From assembly GCA_028023455.1 (NCBI GenBank), contig JAQFVV010013313.1, forward strand, positions 41,001-105,000: a stretch of 64,000 bases of DNA, given 5' to 3'. The position numbers and the translations under genes are program-made. Under the pieces are notes generated by a model. It was not told where the DNA came from and ran no database searches. It saw nothing but the letters and a program-made list of their open reading frames with translations. Positions within the stretch are counted from its first letter, which is position 1; every line of letters begins with the position of its first letter. Positions 43,948 to 55,892 of this stretch are shown one piece after another. This DNA is from Epiperipatus broadwayi (Eukaryota; Onychophora; Udeonychophora; Euonychophora; Peripatidae).

Positions 43948-44385
43948 GGTAGATCAACTTGTCACACACAGTCAAATAAATAATTAACTTACTGCTTCAT
44001 TAAATATTCCATTAAATATTTTATTATTCAAGCCAACTTAAGTAGTTTAAATTATCTTCCATCCACTTCCATACATTCCAACATATAAATTCATTATTTT
44101 GTTAAATATGTCTCACTGTCTTTTTCACTCTTCTAGTGGGCCAGATTTAAGAATTAATTTTTATGTGCCATCAGTATTTATGTTATTCATTAGATGTCCG
44201 ATCTGGGGCTTGTGGAATGGGTTCAAATCTAGATTGGTCCCTGATATAAATCTTGGGGTTGACTGGGTTTGAAGTATGTTTCATTGAGTTCCAGCCCATG
44301 TTTGATGGATCAACATATTTTACCCAGTACAATATTCATCTGGAATATTATCACATTCTAAAGGCTACTTATCAAAAGCAATAGC
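43945..44385. other. Unassigned, with a possible tRNA-like box
   Basis: A GGGTTCAAATCTAG word at 44,229 resembles a B box and GATGTCCGATCTGG lies upstream of it, but the structure is not convincing. May belong to the LINE relic that follows. Confidence 0.3.
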
Positions 44386-45085
44386 TATATTACATGATGA
44401 TTTTAAGAAAATTAACACTGAGATGATTTGACAGGGTGACTCAATGTCATCAAAACTTTTACATCAGTTTTACATGAAGTATTAAGTGATTTAAAATAGA
44501 AAACTAATAAAGTATTAATAAATGAAGTTTCTTTAATTTTAGATTTTGCAAATGATATAATTAACTTTGTAAGAAATGCTTCAAAATTTCAAGAAACATT
44601 GCTTAGATTCATCAGAAGAAAGTCAGAAAATATGAAGAAAGTTAAATATTCAAAACTCTAGAATATTGAATAAATTTACTCAGAAGTCAAACTAAATATT
44701 GGTATCAAGAATTAGAAGGTAACTCCTATAAAGACGTTGTCATATTACTAATAAAGATGAAAAAATAATTGATGAAATTAACCATAAAATTAAATATGTA
44801 TTGTGAGATTTTGGAAGAAATAATATAGAATTGAAAGCACATGCATTTCAAAAGAAAGATTTTTAATAGTCATAGTTAACAATTATTTCTTATGAATGTG
44901 ATAATAAGTAATTACAAATTACAAGAACAGATTGCAGATGCAATACATACTTGAAAGTACAGACATGTATCATTGATATAATTGGAAGAATTCATTAAAA
45001 TTTAGCTAAGTTAGAAATTTTTTAAATATATGATAATAGATGAACAATTAAAAAAAGACTACATTTGGTTTGGTGAACTGGAGGA
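44386..45085 (+). pseudogene. RTE-like LINE relic (3' half of reverse transcriptase and tail)
   Basis: Around 44,430-44,460 the plus strand reads QGDSMSSKLL, the decayed RT block QGDplSpkLF. At about 44,505-44,560 VLINEVSLILDFANDII corresponds to the block with the catalytic pair (l.FADDi), here with one Asp changed to Asn. TNKDEKIIDEINHKIK (near 44,745-44,795) then FGRNN matches the connection region of RTE/BovB-type proteins, which ends with a stretch like the one near 44,915-44,995. There are many stops and frameshifts. Upstream endonuclease is absent. Confidence 0.7.
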
Positions 45086-46050
45086 AATAAGCTACAGATT
45101 AAAAAATTGGATTAAATAGAGATTAATCTTTATCTTATATTGGATTGATATAGTTAAAAGTGTTGATGATGAATGATAATAAACATTTGCAAATAAAATT
45201 AATAACAAAAAATGATTAAAAAATATTTTAAAATTGATAAGCTTAATTGTAGCAAGTTGTCTTGTTTCTATCTTAGAGAAATTTCAGTTTAAAATAAGGT
45301 CTTAAATAGTCTATTCTCAAAATCTAAAAGATTCACAAATACGAAAGAGACTTGAAACCAGGAATTTTAGATTAATGATGCTTTCCTGTAAAATCTAATA
45401 ACTTAAAGTTTAAACATAAATATGTAAGAACTTTCTAGTATCTTAATAATCATGTTAATTATATAACTTGGGATATGCATTTTACAATAATTTTGGAATA
45501 AATCTTAAAACTTATAAATTTTCTCAAGATTATTATTTTATTAACTGTCAATAATTAAACGCTTAAAAAACCGCTAATTATATTATTGGTTGTATGAGAT
45601 AAAAATCAAATCTTTTAATTGGCCAACTCACAAACTGAAGACAAAGCCCATTGTTAAAACATATTCGCCTATAATATTAAATTCAACTCAGATACGTTTA
45701 TAAAAAGTATATTACTAATTTTTCAGGTTATGAAAGAGAACGAAAGTTCTTTCAAAAATAAATTGCTATTTATTTATTATAAAATATATTCAATTTCGGC
45801 AAATATAAAGCGAATGTCTAAACAAAAAAGTGCTGACGCAAACGCTTTTTTTCAATTTTACGTTATTGAAAAGTAAAGATTTCTTTTTGCTAAATCTTAA
45901 ATATTTTTACTAAAATCTTCAATATTTTTCGAAAATAATTTTGTTTTTTTGGTATATTTTTTAAAAAACTAGTTTAATTTCTCAAATTATATTTTTTTAA
46001 TACTTAAATTGCATTCGAAATGAAAATCTCAGCGTTTTTCTTTATTTTCT
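45086..46050. other. AT-rich stretch with no recognised feature
   Basis: The first part may be the 3' UTR of the LINE relic. Nothing else is supported. Confidence 0.45.
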
Positions 46051-46059
46051 TTGATCAGG

Positions 46060-46335
46060 TGGTTTCTTTGTTTTTTCCAGCCAATCAGAATGTCTTTTTT
46101 GGCTGAGAGTTGGCTGACAACCAATCACTGACAAGGTTCTTTCTTTGTTTAGTTTAAAATGTGTTCTTTTTTGTTTTTTTTTACTTGTAAAATAATTCGG
46201 AAGAGGGCACCATCTTACAGAACTTTTAAAAACCTAGTCAATACCTGTCAAACGAATATTTTAGCATAAGAACTAACAGAGTTAGAGTGACATCAGATGT
46301 CGACGAGATGCCTCGTAAGAGGTGGTTGAAGAATT
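46060..46335 (+). promoter_or_regulatory. Weak promoter-like patch with two CCAAT words
   Basis: AGCCAATCAGAA (46,080) and AACCAATCACTG (46,119) are two CCAAT boxes 39 bp apart on the plus strand, in a locally less AT-rich patch. About 170 bp downstream, CTCGTAAGAGG (46,309) resembles a splice donor following a short ATG. No coding exon can be linked to it. It may be chance or the edge of an old element. Confidence 0.18.
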
Positions 46336-47100
46336 AAAGTAATTTATACCTCAAATTTTTATAAAAATAATGCAAAAGCTATCATTTAATAAATCACATT
46401 TCTATGTGAATAAACTGCAGAATGAAGAGTTGAGTTTAATTAAAATCCCATGATATGTTCAATTATTTGTTTATTATTTATGTCTGATTTATCAACTACA
46501 ACTCAAGAAAATTTAAATCCATAATATTTTTGAGGCAATAATTTTCATTAATTTAACCATTTTTAAATAGGAGACACCAAAATGTTATGAATAGTGGAAT
46601 TTGTTAAGGGTTAAAATTATAAACTTATTTTAGATTTTAAATATCAGTTTTACCATTTTAAATATTTCATAAAGAATTTATATTCTGCTGATGTTTTAAC
46701 ACTATCTCAAATTGATGCACTGAAATATTAAATTGAAATGAAAACTCAATAAATTAACAACAACAGCAAAAGAATATTAAGTTCATAAATTTATATTCTA
46801 TCTTTTACAAATCTTCATCATAAATTCTAAACATTTTTTTAAAAATATAAACTATAACAAATATGTAATAAATAATAAATAAGCCCATAAAAATAATCAA
46901 TAAATCTTGACAAATACTATTAGTTTTAGTTAAATATCAAATTGTTAATCGTTTAGTGTGTGTTTTGAATTTAACAATAAATATACATCTATAATTTTAT
47001 TTTCATTGGAATAGTTGTGGCAAGTTTTTAATTTAAAATACTTTATTCTAAATATTCTTATGATTTAAACAACCATATCAATATATTACACACATGATTT

Positions 47101-47150
<50 letters not shown>

Positions 47151-49086
47151 ATGTAGACTACATTAATCTAGTGATATTTTTTTAATATTGTTTCCAATCA
47201 ATACTATCATATTCAGCACACATAACAATATTGTTACATATTTCTTACACTTTCCTCATTTATTTTTCAAACCTAATGAGACAATTATAGCAAGTAAAAT
47301 GTTGACACTGGATACTTAAAAATTCTTAAGATTTTTTAGCACAAAGTGATGACTTCTTATGAAAAATATTCATTAGACACATAATAAAAGTAATAGTCCA
47401 TTTATCAGCTACAGTAGTGATTCAAATGTGTTATTTTTCTTCTGGGTAGCTTTCATAATATCAAGATCCCATGTAGTTTCTTTTCACATTTTTTCAATTT
47501 ATTTTTTCCAATTTGGTTACTCATCTATTTAATCCACCCTACATATTTTTATCACCACATATCTTAAAATATCCCACCTCATGTGTTGCTAAAATTGATA
47601 TTTTTTTTTTACTTTTTGACATATTTTCACATCTGGATTTGTTTGCAGTAGTTCTTTAAAGTCAATATGTGCTTTTAACTTGTCTTTTCAAAAAGAATAC
47701 TTCATCAAAAGCATTGAAAAAAACGCTCAAATTATTATTGTTATTACTAATATAAACAAACAACACTTATCTACGTATTTTATATAATGTAAATACAATA
47801 TATTTTAATTATCTCTTTATATTAATGACCAATTCTCATTTTGCAGTTGAACTCTTATGAAAACTAATTTCTTATTATTAAAATCCATACTGCTTCATGT
47901 GGCAAATACATAAACTACTGGGAAATTGAATTTGATTGTCATTTTATTTTTTATATTTATTTTTACAAAAATATTATTCAATGGTTACTTGTTTAGGCAT
48001 TTTAGCTTTTACTTTCATTTGAGTGAAAATGCATTGTATTCTTTTAGCATATTTAAAGTGATATTGCAATATAAAAACAATGCTCCTGAATGCTTTAAAA
48101 ATATGCTTTTGCATTTAATTTGATAACTTCATAGTGCTTTAAAAGTGTGACATTAAAACTTCAATTTGATTATCTCACTTATTTTTTATTTTTCATAAAA
48201 TAGTCACATGTATTAAATCAAAAATAAAATAATCAAAATATGTTTGAAATATAAAGAGCTAAAATTATCACTGGAATTTATAATTTGTCAAGCAGCAGCC
48301 CAACACAATAAGAACACTATATCACATGATCACTGCTTCACATAATAACTGTATGGAGAGTTTTTCCTGTTTTAAGAACACTATATATGAATTCTATTAC
48401 AATTATTTATCACAGCTATTATACTGTAAGAGCAATGGTAAAATAAGTTAATGAAAACATCTGTATTCCAGAAATGTCTTGCTCAAGGATTAAACTTTAT
48501 AAAATTCCCACCAATTATTTAAAAGAGTAAAATCATTATAAATGGATGGAGAAAAAATTTAGTCAGAACATTTTTATCATCCCCTGACTTAAGTAAGAAT
48601 CATGATCAAAACGAATTATCATTAAAAATGTCTTTAATAACTAGATAATTTAATACCAACAACAAATCAATTAATTTTATAGATTACACATTATATGATA
48701 AACAAAAGCAGCTTTCTATTCTAGTGTCATCTATAATGTTCTTAAACAATGTACTTAATGGTGGACACTTGAATTTTAGGATTTTAAATTTTATTGAGAA
48801 AGACATAACTCAGAAACATTTGGAGATGGAGATAAAATGCACTACCATCTGATAATAACTAATTATACAAGCTTACTATAGATGCCACTAATATAAAAAG
48901 ATGTACGGTGTTAGTATAATTAGTCTAATTTATGTCAAAATAGATACAACCGCAGTAACTTATTTTTAATAATTATTGAATTCTCAGATATAATAAAACA
49001 TAGAACTACCACAACTAAGTTATAAATCACATGGTTAACAATACCTATGATTAAACAAGTTATTATTTATAGTAGCAAACTTTCCA
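46336..49086. other. AT-rich stretch with one (TA)n(TG)n microsatellite
   Basis: A compound (TA)n(TG)n array lies at 47,101-47,146. Otherwise no gene or element end is recognised. The Phe/Ile-rich plus frame at 47,926-48,123 looks like chance. Confidence 0.5.
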
Positions 49087-49088
49087 TA

Positions 49089-49345
49089 TAGTAGTGCCAC
49101 TCAGTGCTAACCTCAATAATCAGTATATGCATGAAGGTAAAAGGTAGATACTGAAGGGTTGCATCAGATCCTATGATCAAGGTGAAATGCTCTTATATCC
49201 AAAGCTCCGCACTGATGAAAACCACTCACTAAAACTAGTCTGTGGATTTTGAATGAGTAAACATGAGACAGGGATTTTTAAAGATTTTACGCACAAGCTT
49301 TTTCCATCCATTAGTTATTAAGGTTTACACTGGGTGGCACTACTG
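49089..49345. mobile_element. MITE, 257 bp, TA target duplication
   Basis: The inverted ends TAGTAGTGCCACTCAGTG (49,089-49,106) and the complement of CAGTAGTGCCACCCAGTG (49,328-49,345) differ at two positions. A TA lies outside each end (49,087-49,088 and 49,346-49,347). There is no coding capacity. This fits a non-autonomous Tc1/mariner/pogo-type element. It contains a CTGATGAAAACCAC segment at 49,212 related to the hammerhead-like motif at 1,555 and 63,951. Confidence 0.85.
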
Positions 49346-49491
49346 TATGAAGTGGTTTTTACTACAAAGTTATCTATATTTAATATTTGTTTCATAATAA
49401 TCATTTTTAATGTTGTTATTATTAAAAAAAATATATGTTTATGAGTTGTTTGAGGTAATTAATATTAAAGTTATGTTTGTGTAAAATATGT

Positions 49492-49592
49492 ATTAAAACA
49501 AAATAATCAATTTAAAGATCAAATGAATAAGTACTGTGATTGTGAAAAAGAAAGCCAAACACTTGTCTGCAATGAAATAGACGTTGACTTTT
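49492..49592 (+). repeat. 101-bp direct repeat, copy 1
   Basis: Identical by eye to 50,579-50,679 (both begin ATTAAAACAAAATAATC and end GACGTTGACTTTT). The flanks beyond are unrelated. Confidence 0.93.
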
Positions 49593-49955
49593 TAAATAAT
49601 TATATAAATGGAGTTTCTGTAGAATTATTTATCATTTGTTTTTTTAGGATAATCCAGAGTCTAGTTATGTTTATTGTGAATAATTGATACTTAACATAAA
49701 TTATAATCTTTGTACATGTCATATTTTAGATATAATATGACGAAAAATCATTTGTCAATGTCCTGGTCAATTAATTTTGGTATCAGAGCAAATATACTTT
49801 TTTTTAATTATTAAAAACATTATTAGAAATTATAGAAAAGTGTCTATTAAATAAAGCAATGGATATAATAGAAAATATGTAAAAAGAAATATAATTATTA
49901 AAGTATATATATATGAAAAACAAGTTAATCAAGTAACCTGCTATCACTTGTTATT

Positions 49956-50121
49956 TATGTTCAAAAGATGGCGCTATACCAAAACCACCGAACAAGTGTA
50001 AGATTTGTTTTACATAAAATGAAATGAAAGAGGTAGTTAATTTCTGACTCTTTTTTCGTTTATGTAAAACAAATCTTACACTTGTTCGGTGGTTTTGGTA
50101 TAGCGCCATCTTTTGAACATA
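49956..50121. repeat. Perfect hairpin with 63-bp arms and 40-bp spacer
   Basis: 49,956-50,018 and 50,059-50,121 are exact reverse complements over all 63 positions, including the G+C-rich GATGGCGCTATACC and CCACCGAACAAGTG words. The spacer is 40 bp (50,019-50,058). The right arm runs straight into (TA)n at 50,121-50,140. The absence of any arm mismatch implies very recent formation or gene conversion. It encodes nothing recognisable. Confidence 0.97.
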
Positions 50122-50468
50122 TATATATATATATATATATGTTGTACCAGATCCATCTGCAATACTCTATTTTTACTTTAACAACTTATTTATTTATACT
50201 TTATATTTCATTTTATTATATTCAGAAAATTATTTATTTAGTAATATTTTTTAATATTTATTATCTTATTTTATTATTTATTAACATCAATTATTTATAA
50301 TGTTTTTAATTTATTTATATTTTGTGATTATTGTTTCTTCTATAATGACTGCAGAAGCAGACTGGAACTTCAAGCAGTGCGGTAAAAATTCATTGATAGA
50401 TTAACCATCAACTATACTTATAGCCAGATAGAAGCAATACAAGTACACAACTCGATCATATTTTCTGG

Positions 50469-50560
50469 TTATAGCACCCCTCAACTGCTGGAATCAAACC
50501 TGCCATCCAAAGTATTTTATTTGTTTTGAGAATAAAACTCAGGCACCAGCGGACCATATG
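50469..50560 (-). mobile_element. tRNA-like SINE relic, second family
   Basis: The minus strand reads TGGTCCGCTGGTGCCTGAG (A-box-like), then GGTTTGATTCCAGC (B-box-like, 50,487-50,500), and ends GGGGTGCTATAACC as at 34,719. A (TA)n tract adjoins its 5' side at 50,562-50,576. Confidence 0.5.
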
Positions 50561-50578
50561 TTATATATATATATATTA

Positions 50579-50679
50579 ATTAAAACAAAATAATCAATTT
50601 AAAGATCAAATGAATAAGTACTGTGATTGTGAAAAAGAAAGCCAAACACTTGTCTGCAATGAAATAGACGTTGACTTTT
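50579..50679 (+). repeat. 101-bp direct repeat, copy 2
   Basis: Copy of 49,492-49,592 placed 1,087 bp downstream and sitting between two TA-rich tracts (50,562-50,576 and 50,688-50,700). This suggests it is the transposed or templated copy and 49,492 the source. Confidence 0.93.
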
Positions 50680-50700
50680 AAAATAAATATATATATATAT

Positions 50701-51203
50701 AATTATAATTGAAATAATATTTTTTTAACGATTTATAAACAATTACAAACAATGTATACTATCATAAGGTGAATCTAGGTGCAGTATTGAGAAAAGATTG
50801 AAGTAACATGAATTATTATATAAGCGTGTAAAAAATAAAAATAGTGGTCATTTAATATCTTCTTCAGTTTTCTTTGATCATGAAAAAACATGTAAATATA
50901 AATTTAAATTTAATTTGGAAAATGTGAAAATTCTTCATGAAGAGAGAAACCATAGTAAAAGAAAAATTAAAGAGGCAATTTTTATAAACAGGAATAAAAT
51001 GCATTTAATAAATCGACAAGCTTCTAACATTAAAATACCAGATTCGTGGAATTTGAATGGATGACGTTTGCTTCCACTTTTGGTTTTTGAATTTAATGGC
51101 AGTTGAGGCAGGTTAGATAGTAACCGAAAGTACTTCTGCGGATTTTAAGATTGTTTGTAATTGTTTATAAACTGTTAAAAAAAATATTATTTCAATTATA
51201 ATT
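50701..51203. repeat. Inverted repeat (54-bp arms) enclosing a PLE C-terminus
   Basis: The arms 50,701-50,754 and 51,150-51,203 are reverse complements with about one mismatch and one indel (AATTATAATTGAAATAATAT outermost). About 400 bp separate them, most of it the PLE frame at 50,807-51,064. A TA tract lies outside the left arm, and a short TA run begins about 30 bp beyond the right arm, just before family B copy 2. Confidence 0.9.
50807..51064 (+). pseudogene. Penelope-like element type 2, C-terminal tail
   Basis: An open plus frame of 85 codons with stop TGA at 51,062-51,064 and no start codon of its own near the 5' end. Reads SSSVFFDHEKTCKYKFKFNL, then ENVKILHEERNHSKRKIKEA, then IFINRNK. 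The FFDHEKTC..KF block and the KRKIKEAI block match the tails at 57,890-58,140 and 28,220-28,450, where they follow the GIY-YIG domain. The endonuclease itself is missing, so only the last third of the domain region was retained. It is free of stops, so it is relatively young or the insertion is recent. Confidence 0.85.
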
Positions 51204-51249
51204 ACAATATTGTTTTTAATTAACAGATATTTTATTTATATATATATAT

Positions 51250-54200
51250 TGTAACCTTCCCCGCTCCATCTAATATAATAATACCCACAACATGCTAAGA
51301 ATATACTAACTATTCCGGATTTTCTTTACTTATTTATTTCCGGTCAATAATAATTAACATTAATAATAATTCCGGGTTCTCTAACTCAGTCTATCAAATA
51401 TATTATTATAATTTAAATAAAATAATCACTAGCTCAGAACTTTATAAACACAGTTATGTCTGTGAAATGAATCAACATAAACATCTTTTATTATTCCCAT
51501 GAGACCTGGAGCAATGACAAAGGAACAAGACGAGAGATCATTGAGATACTATCCCAATGGCATAAGAACACTATCCTAAATAATTGACTAATAGCATTCC
51601 CACGACTTTTAAAACTTTTATCATATCTTAATATTTTTAAAACAAATTCTAGCTCACATAAATAAATTAATTAAATAAAATAGAGTTAAATTAATCAAAT
51701 CATATCAAATCAAATAGATAAATCAATAAGTAAATAACTAATTAAATCTCAGGTTCATAAATTGTAATTAAAACTGATTTCATATTGCCATAGTAAATTA
51801 TGATAAGGGAATTTTATGTCATAATTCACTACGTAACGAATAACTAATTAATAAGAACAATGACAATAATAAAATAATATAATCTTCTTTTCTTTCTAGA
51901 TGTATTAAATATTTTCGTGGTAACATTTATTAATCTGATAATCAAAAGTTATGTGGTAACGTTCGCATATATTTTACTTAAATATTGTGGCAATTAACCC
52001 ATGACCAATACCTGTTCTACTTATATTTCTTTCATTTTATTATGTAAATAAAACAAAATAAATTATTAAAATTTCTAATATTTATTATCCTGTGCAAAAT
52101 CATAAACATGTTTAACTATAAAACGTGCGTTGTGATTTCATGCATTTCATGTGTAGGAAAAACAACAACCAAGACACAAAGCTTACTAATAAAATTTTAT
52201 AACATTTTATTAACATTATAACAAGTAACAATTTGTACATTATTTACAGCGGATATCCCTATTTACTTATCACAAACTTTTTATTTATACCCGTTGATGT
52301 CTTAACATTATTATTATCGAATTTTATTTTACCCTTTTACCATTAATAATTACAAAAGTATTTTACAATATTATCATTATTGGATACATGTTTTGAGCTT
52401 AGCTGAATACACAAAATTTCTATCCATTAAACTTTTCTATTGACATTATGTCCTTATAATTTCAAAATTATATTTCTATAAGATCTTTACTTTTATGTAA
52501 AATTATACAAAAATTACAAAATTATACTTATTCTTGTTAGTATGGAATCCTACAGAATTTAATCCTTATGATATTTTCATGTTCCTTTTATTATCAATCA
52601 TAATATAATTACTGATAAAATTTTGATCCCATCCTTAACTTTATATAGCAATTAACATTATCCACACACTATGTACAAATACACATTTTTGTTATATATT
52701 TCTTTAACTCATTTTCCAAATAAACATGCAATCTCTTTTACTAAATCTCACGTACAACATTTTAAAATCTTATTATTGTTTTAAAACTTAATTCTAAGGT
52801 TTTTCCTTTAAAATTATACCAGTTTAGCAATTGGCTTTAAAATTATATCATATGATTCTTCATCTTTTATAATACTTATACTTTCACTTTGGACTTATAC
52901 AATTCTACTTTACTCTAGTAAATAACTATTCTTACATAACTACTATCTAACTTACTTTCTATCTTATGTATCATTTCTATAAAATTATCTCCCTGACGAT
53001 GTATTTTCATGAAATCAAGATAGCGAAGATATAGATGCATTGGATCAAAATAAACAAGATATTATCCTTTATAAAACTTTGACAATCATGGCACAGTGAA
53101 TTTAAGGACGCCATAGAGGAGTGACTTTTATCTGTCTATCTGCCTCTAGTATTGGAAGGATGCTAAAGCTATTTCTTCAGCTTCATCACATCAGAAAGTT
53201 TCAAAGATATGTAAAAACACTGTCCAGAATATATGTGCTCAGTTATAGGGCGAAGTTATCTATACTGAAGTCACACAAATAATTATGATCCACATATTTC
53301 ATTCCTTATAGTTTAATAAAACATCCTCTTGGTTTCCTTTGACATCAGTACTCCCAAGTCACTATCTGATTGATTTCTTCAGATTCATCTCTTCATTACA
53401 TCGACAAATTCTCTGTCTACCTTGCTAATAATAATAAAATTCATTTTTATTTAACTATACAGCTATTCTTAAGAAAATTCTTTACTATACTTCTCGTATA
53501 TTTCTATCTCTACTGTTCTAAACTATTTGAATATTTTCAATATAAAACTCAAAAGAATCACATAATTAATATGCTACTTATTATTAATCATTTTAGATTA
53601 TTTATTGCATGCACATTTTAAAATTTTACTACTCTCTTAAATATATGTTTGATGTTGGATAAATGTGTACTTATAACTTTTAACATCTTTCATACTTCAT
53701 TCATTAATAGATGACCTATAAAAAAAAATATATTACATATTACCAATAATATTAAAATTACCAACGATCTCTATCCTCTGGATCGTATTTGTAAACTTCT
53801 CCATTCCAGGACTTCTAGTAGGTATTTAAAATTTTCCATACACACATTTTTATTTATACTAATATTTCTCTCATTCCATTAGCTCGTATATTTAAATATA
53901 ATTATTATAAAATTTATGTTTATATGTTTCCCTAAGCTAATTCAAATTTTATACTTTAAATACAATAAAAAAAAAATAATTAAAACTATATTTACGATAC
54001 AGCTTTGTTGGACTCGCTTGGAAAATCGTTCATTGCAAAGCTAAAATAAAAAATTATATTTTATTTTCTTCAGTCACTTAATGTTCTAATTTAAACTTTT
54101 AATTCGGTTTATTAATTCTTCTTGGACGATGATCCTTAATTTTCTTCATCTTTTTCCACTTATTCTTGAGATCTCCTTTACATAGTCTGCTAGCTTTTTC

Positions 54201-55821
54201 CCCCGCGCTTGGTTTTCCTCGATGCATCTTGTAATTTTATTTTAAAAATTCAATAAATTTTTCTTTATTTCCCTGGATCCATTTTCCTCATTTTAGTGAT
54301 TAATTATATCTGTTTAAAATAATATTCTTTCCATTTAATATCTTTTCCTTTTTTCTATGATGAGATAAAAATGTTAGGTTCCTCTTAGTAAGTTCATATA
54401 GCACTTTATACAGGACTATGGCTTTTCTTCTATTTTTAATTTAGAAACTATATTTTAAATAATGTTTTTCCTTTAATATAACATACTTTTCTTCCTCATT
54501 CTTTTTCTATATACTTGAACGCTTATTATGATTTTTCTCATAGAGAAATATGACTTAGTTTTAAATACTTATAAAACAAAATGTTCGTCATAGGATTCTC
54601 TCGATAGCAAATAGTTTCTTTCTTATATTTTCACACAGCATCTTCTTTGTATTTTTCCAAGTTATATGATTTAATTTCTGGTTGAGCACAAATAATACAA
54701 AACTTATACAATTTTCACTCATTTTTCTTTCAATAATTATTTCAATTATTATTCTTGGTATTTCCATTTTATTGTAGGCTGAATGGTCAAATTTGATTAA
54801 ATCCACTGGTAAGATCACGTAGAAATTAGCAAATCATCTTTCTGGATACAAAATTATATTATCTGTTCAAGACTAACTTTAGAATAATTATTAATTTATA
54901 AATTTATATTACTTTTTTCAGCTTCGATGTTACAAGCAATTCAAAAAAATTACCTTCCTCTTCAACTTTCACATTCCATCTCCCGCTTCTGTCTATCTTA
55001 GATTTTTTTCTTGCCAATTTAAATCCGTTGATTGGTCAATATTTGTTTTTAGCGCGAACAATATTAGTCATTCTATTTTGGATGATAAATTGTACTTTTT
55101 AAATAAATATTTATGACGTAATGTCTGGAATATTACTTTAACTTAATATTATTAAATTTAATCATAGTTTGATAAAATTATTATTTGATCTTTAAAATAA
55201 TTATTAAGACAATCTATAATATTTTAAACTTTAATTTTTATGATAGATGACAATTATATCTAGTTTTGAATTCACAAACTTTATTATTATTTACCAAGTG
55301 TGTGTGTGCGTGAAGGCATATAATATACGATCACGTGTCTATTCACTTTACAAAATAATCTTTTATTTATGTCTTGGTTTAAATTACCAAAACTAATGTA
55401 TTTTCTAAATTTTGAAAAATAAATTGAAACTTATAAGACCAAATATAATTCTCACCATCCCGAAGTTTATTAATAAAAATATACCCTATTAATTTTGACT
55501 CATTATAATATTATCTTTCATTTATTTAAACTATTAATTCTGAAAATATTATATTCTAATCATTACTATAATTTTAACTGTCTATAGCTGTGTTATTTTG
55601 TATGGCCAGCTTTCACAACCATAAGCAATGATATTAAAACTTTATTTAACTGTTTACTTTTTAAAATACTTTATTATACTGTTATCTGTTAGGTATTTTA
55701 GCTTAAAATTGTATTACAAATCTATTATTACTTTTATATCACTTAAATATAACTTAAAATTTTAAAATTTTTTTCATAATTGACCTTTCTACCCTACCTA
55801 TGATCTACAGACAAGGGCACA
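51250..55821 (+). repeat. Dispersed repeat family B, copy 2 (about 4.6 kb)
   Basis: Begins TGTAACCTTCC after a TA run and ends CAAGGGCACA before (TA)n, as copy 1 does. Homologous to 2,704-6,879 in patches (see that entry). Non-coding by eye: the longest frames (53,370-53,621 plus; 54,588-54,818 minus) are A/T-rich and carry no motif. A G+C-richer patch at 53,000-53,280 is not obviously present in copy 1 and may be a nested insertion. Confidence 0.5.
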
Positions 55822-55892
55822 ATATATATATATATATATATACTGTATAATAAAAAATATTTAGTAGATATATATATATATATATATATATA
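55822..55892. repeat. Paired (TA)n tracts at family B end
   Basis: TA runs at 55,822-55,842 and 55,868-55,891 separated by about 25 bp. Confidence 0.9.

Noticed and set aside
44220-44245. GGGTTCAAATCTAG as a pol III B box
   Set aside because: No convincing A box at the right distance and no repeated copy.
49784-49796. TGGTATCAGAGCA, identical to a tRNA-Met primer-binding site of copia elements
   Set aside because: No LTR end, polypurine tract or gag-pol on either side; a lone 13-mer can be chance.
52992-53022. CTGACGATG...CATGAAATC, loosely hammerhead-like
   Set aside because: Stem only 2-3 bp with an extra base before GAAA and no second copy.
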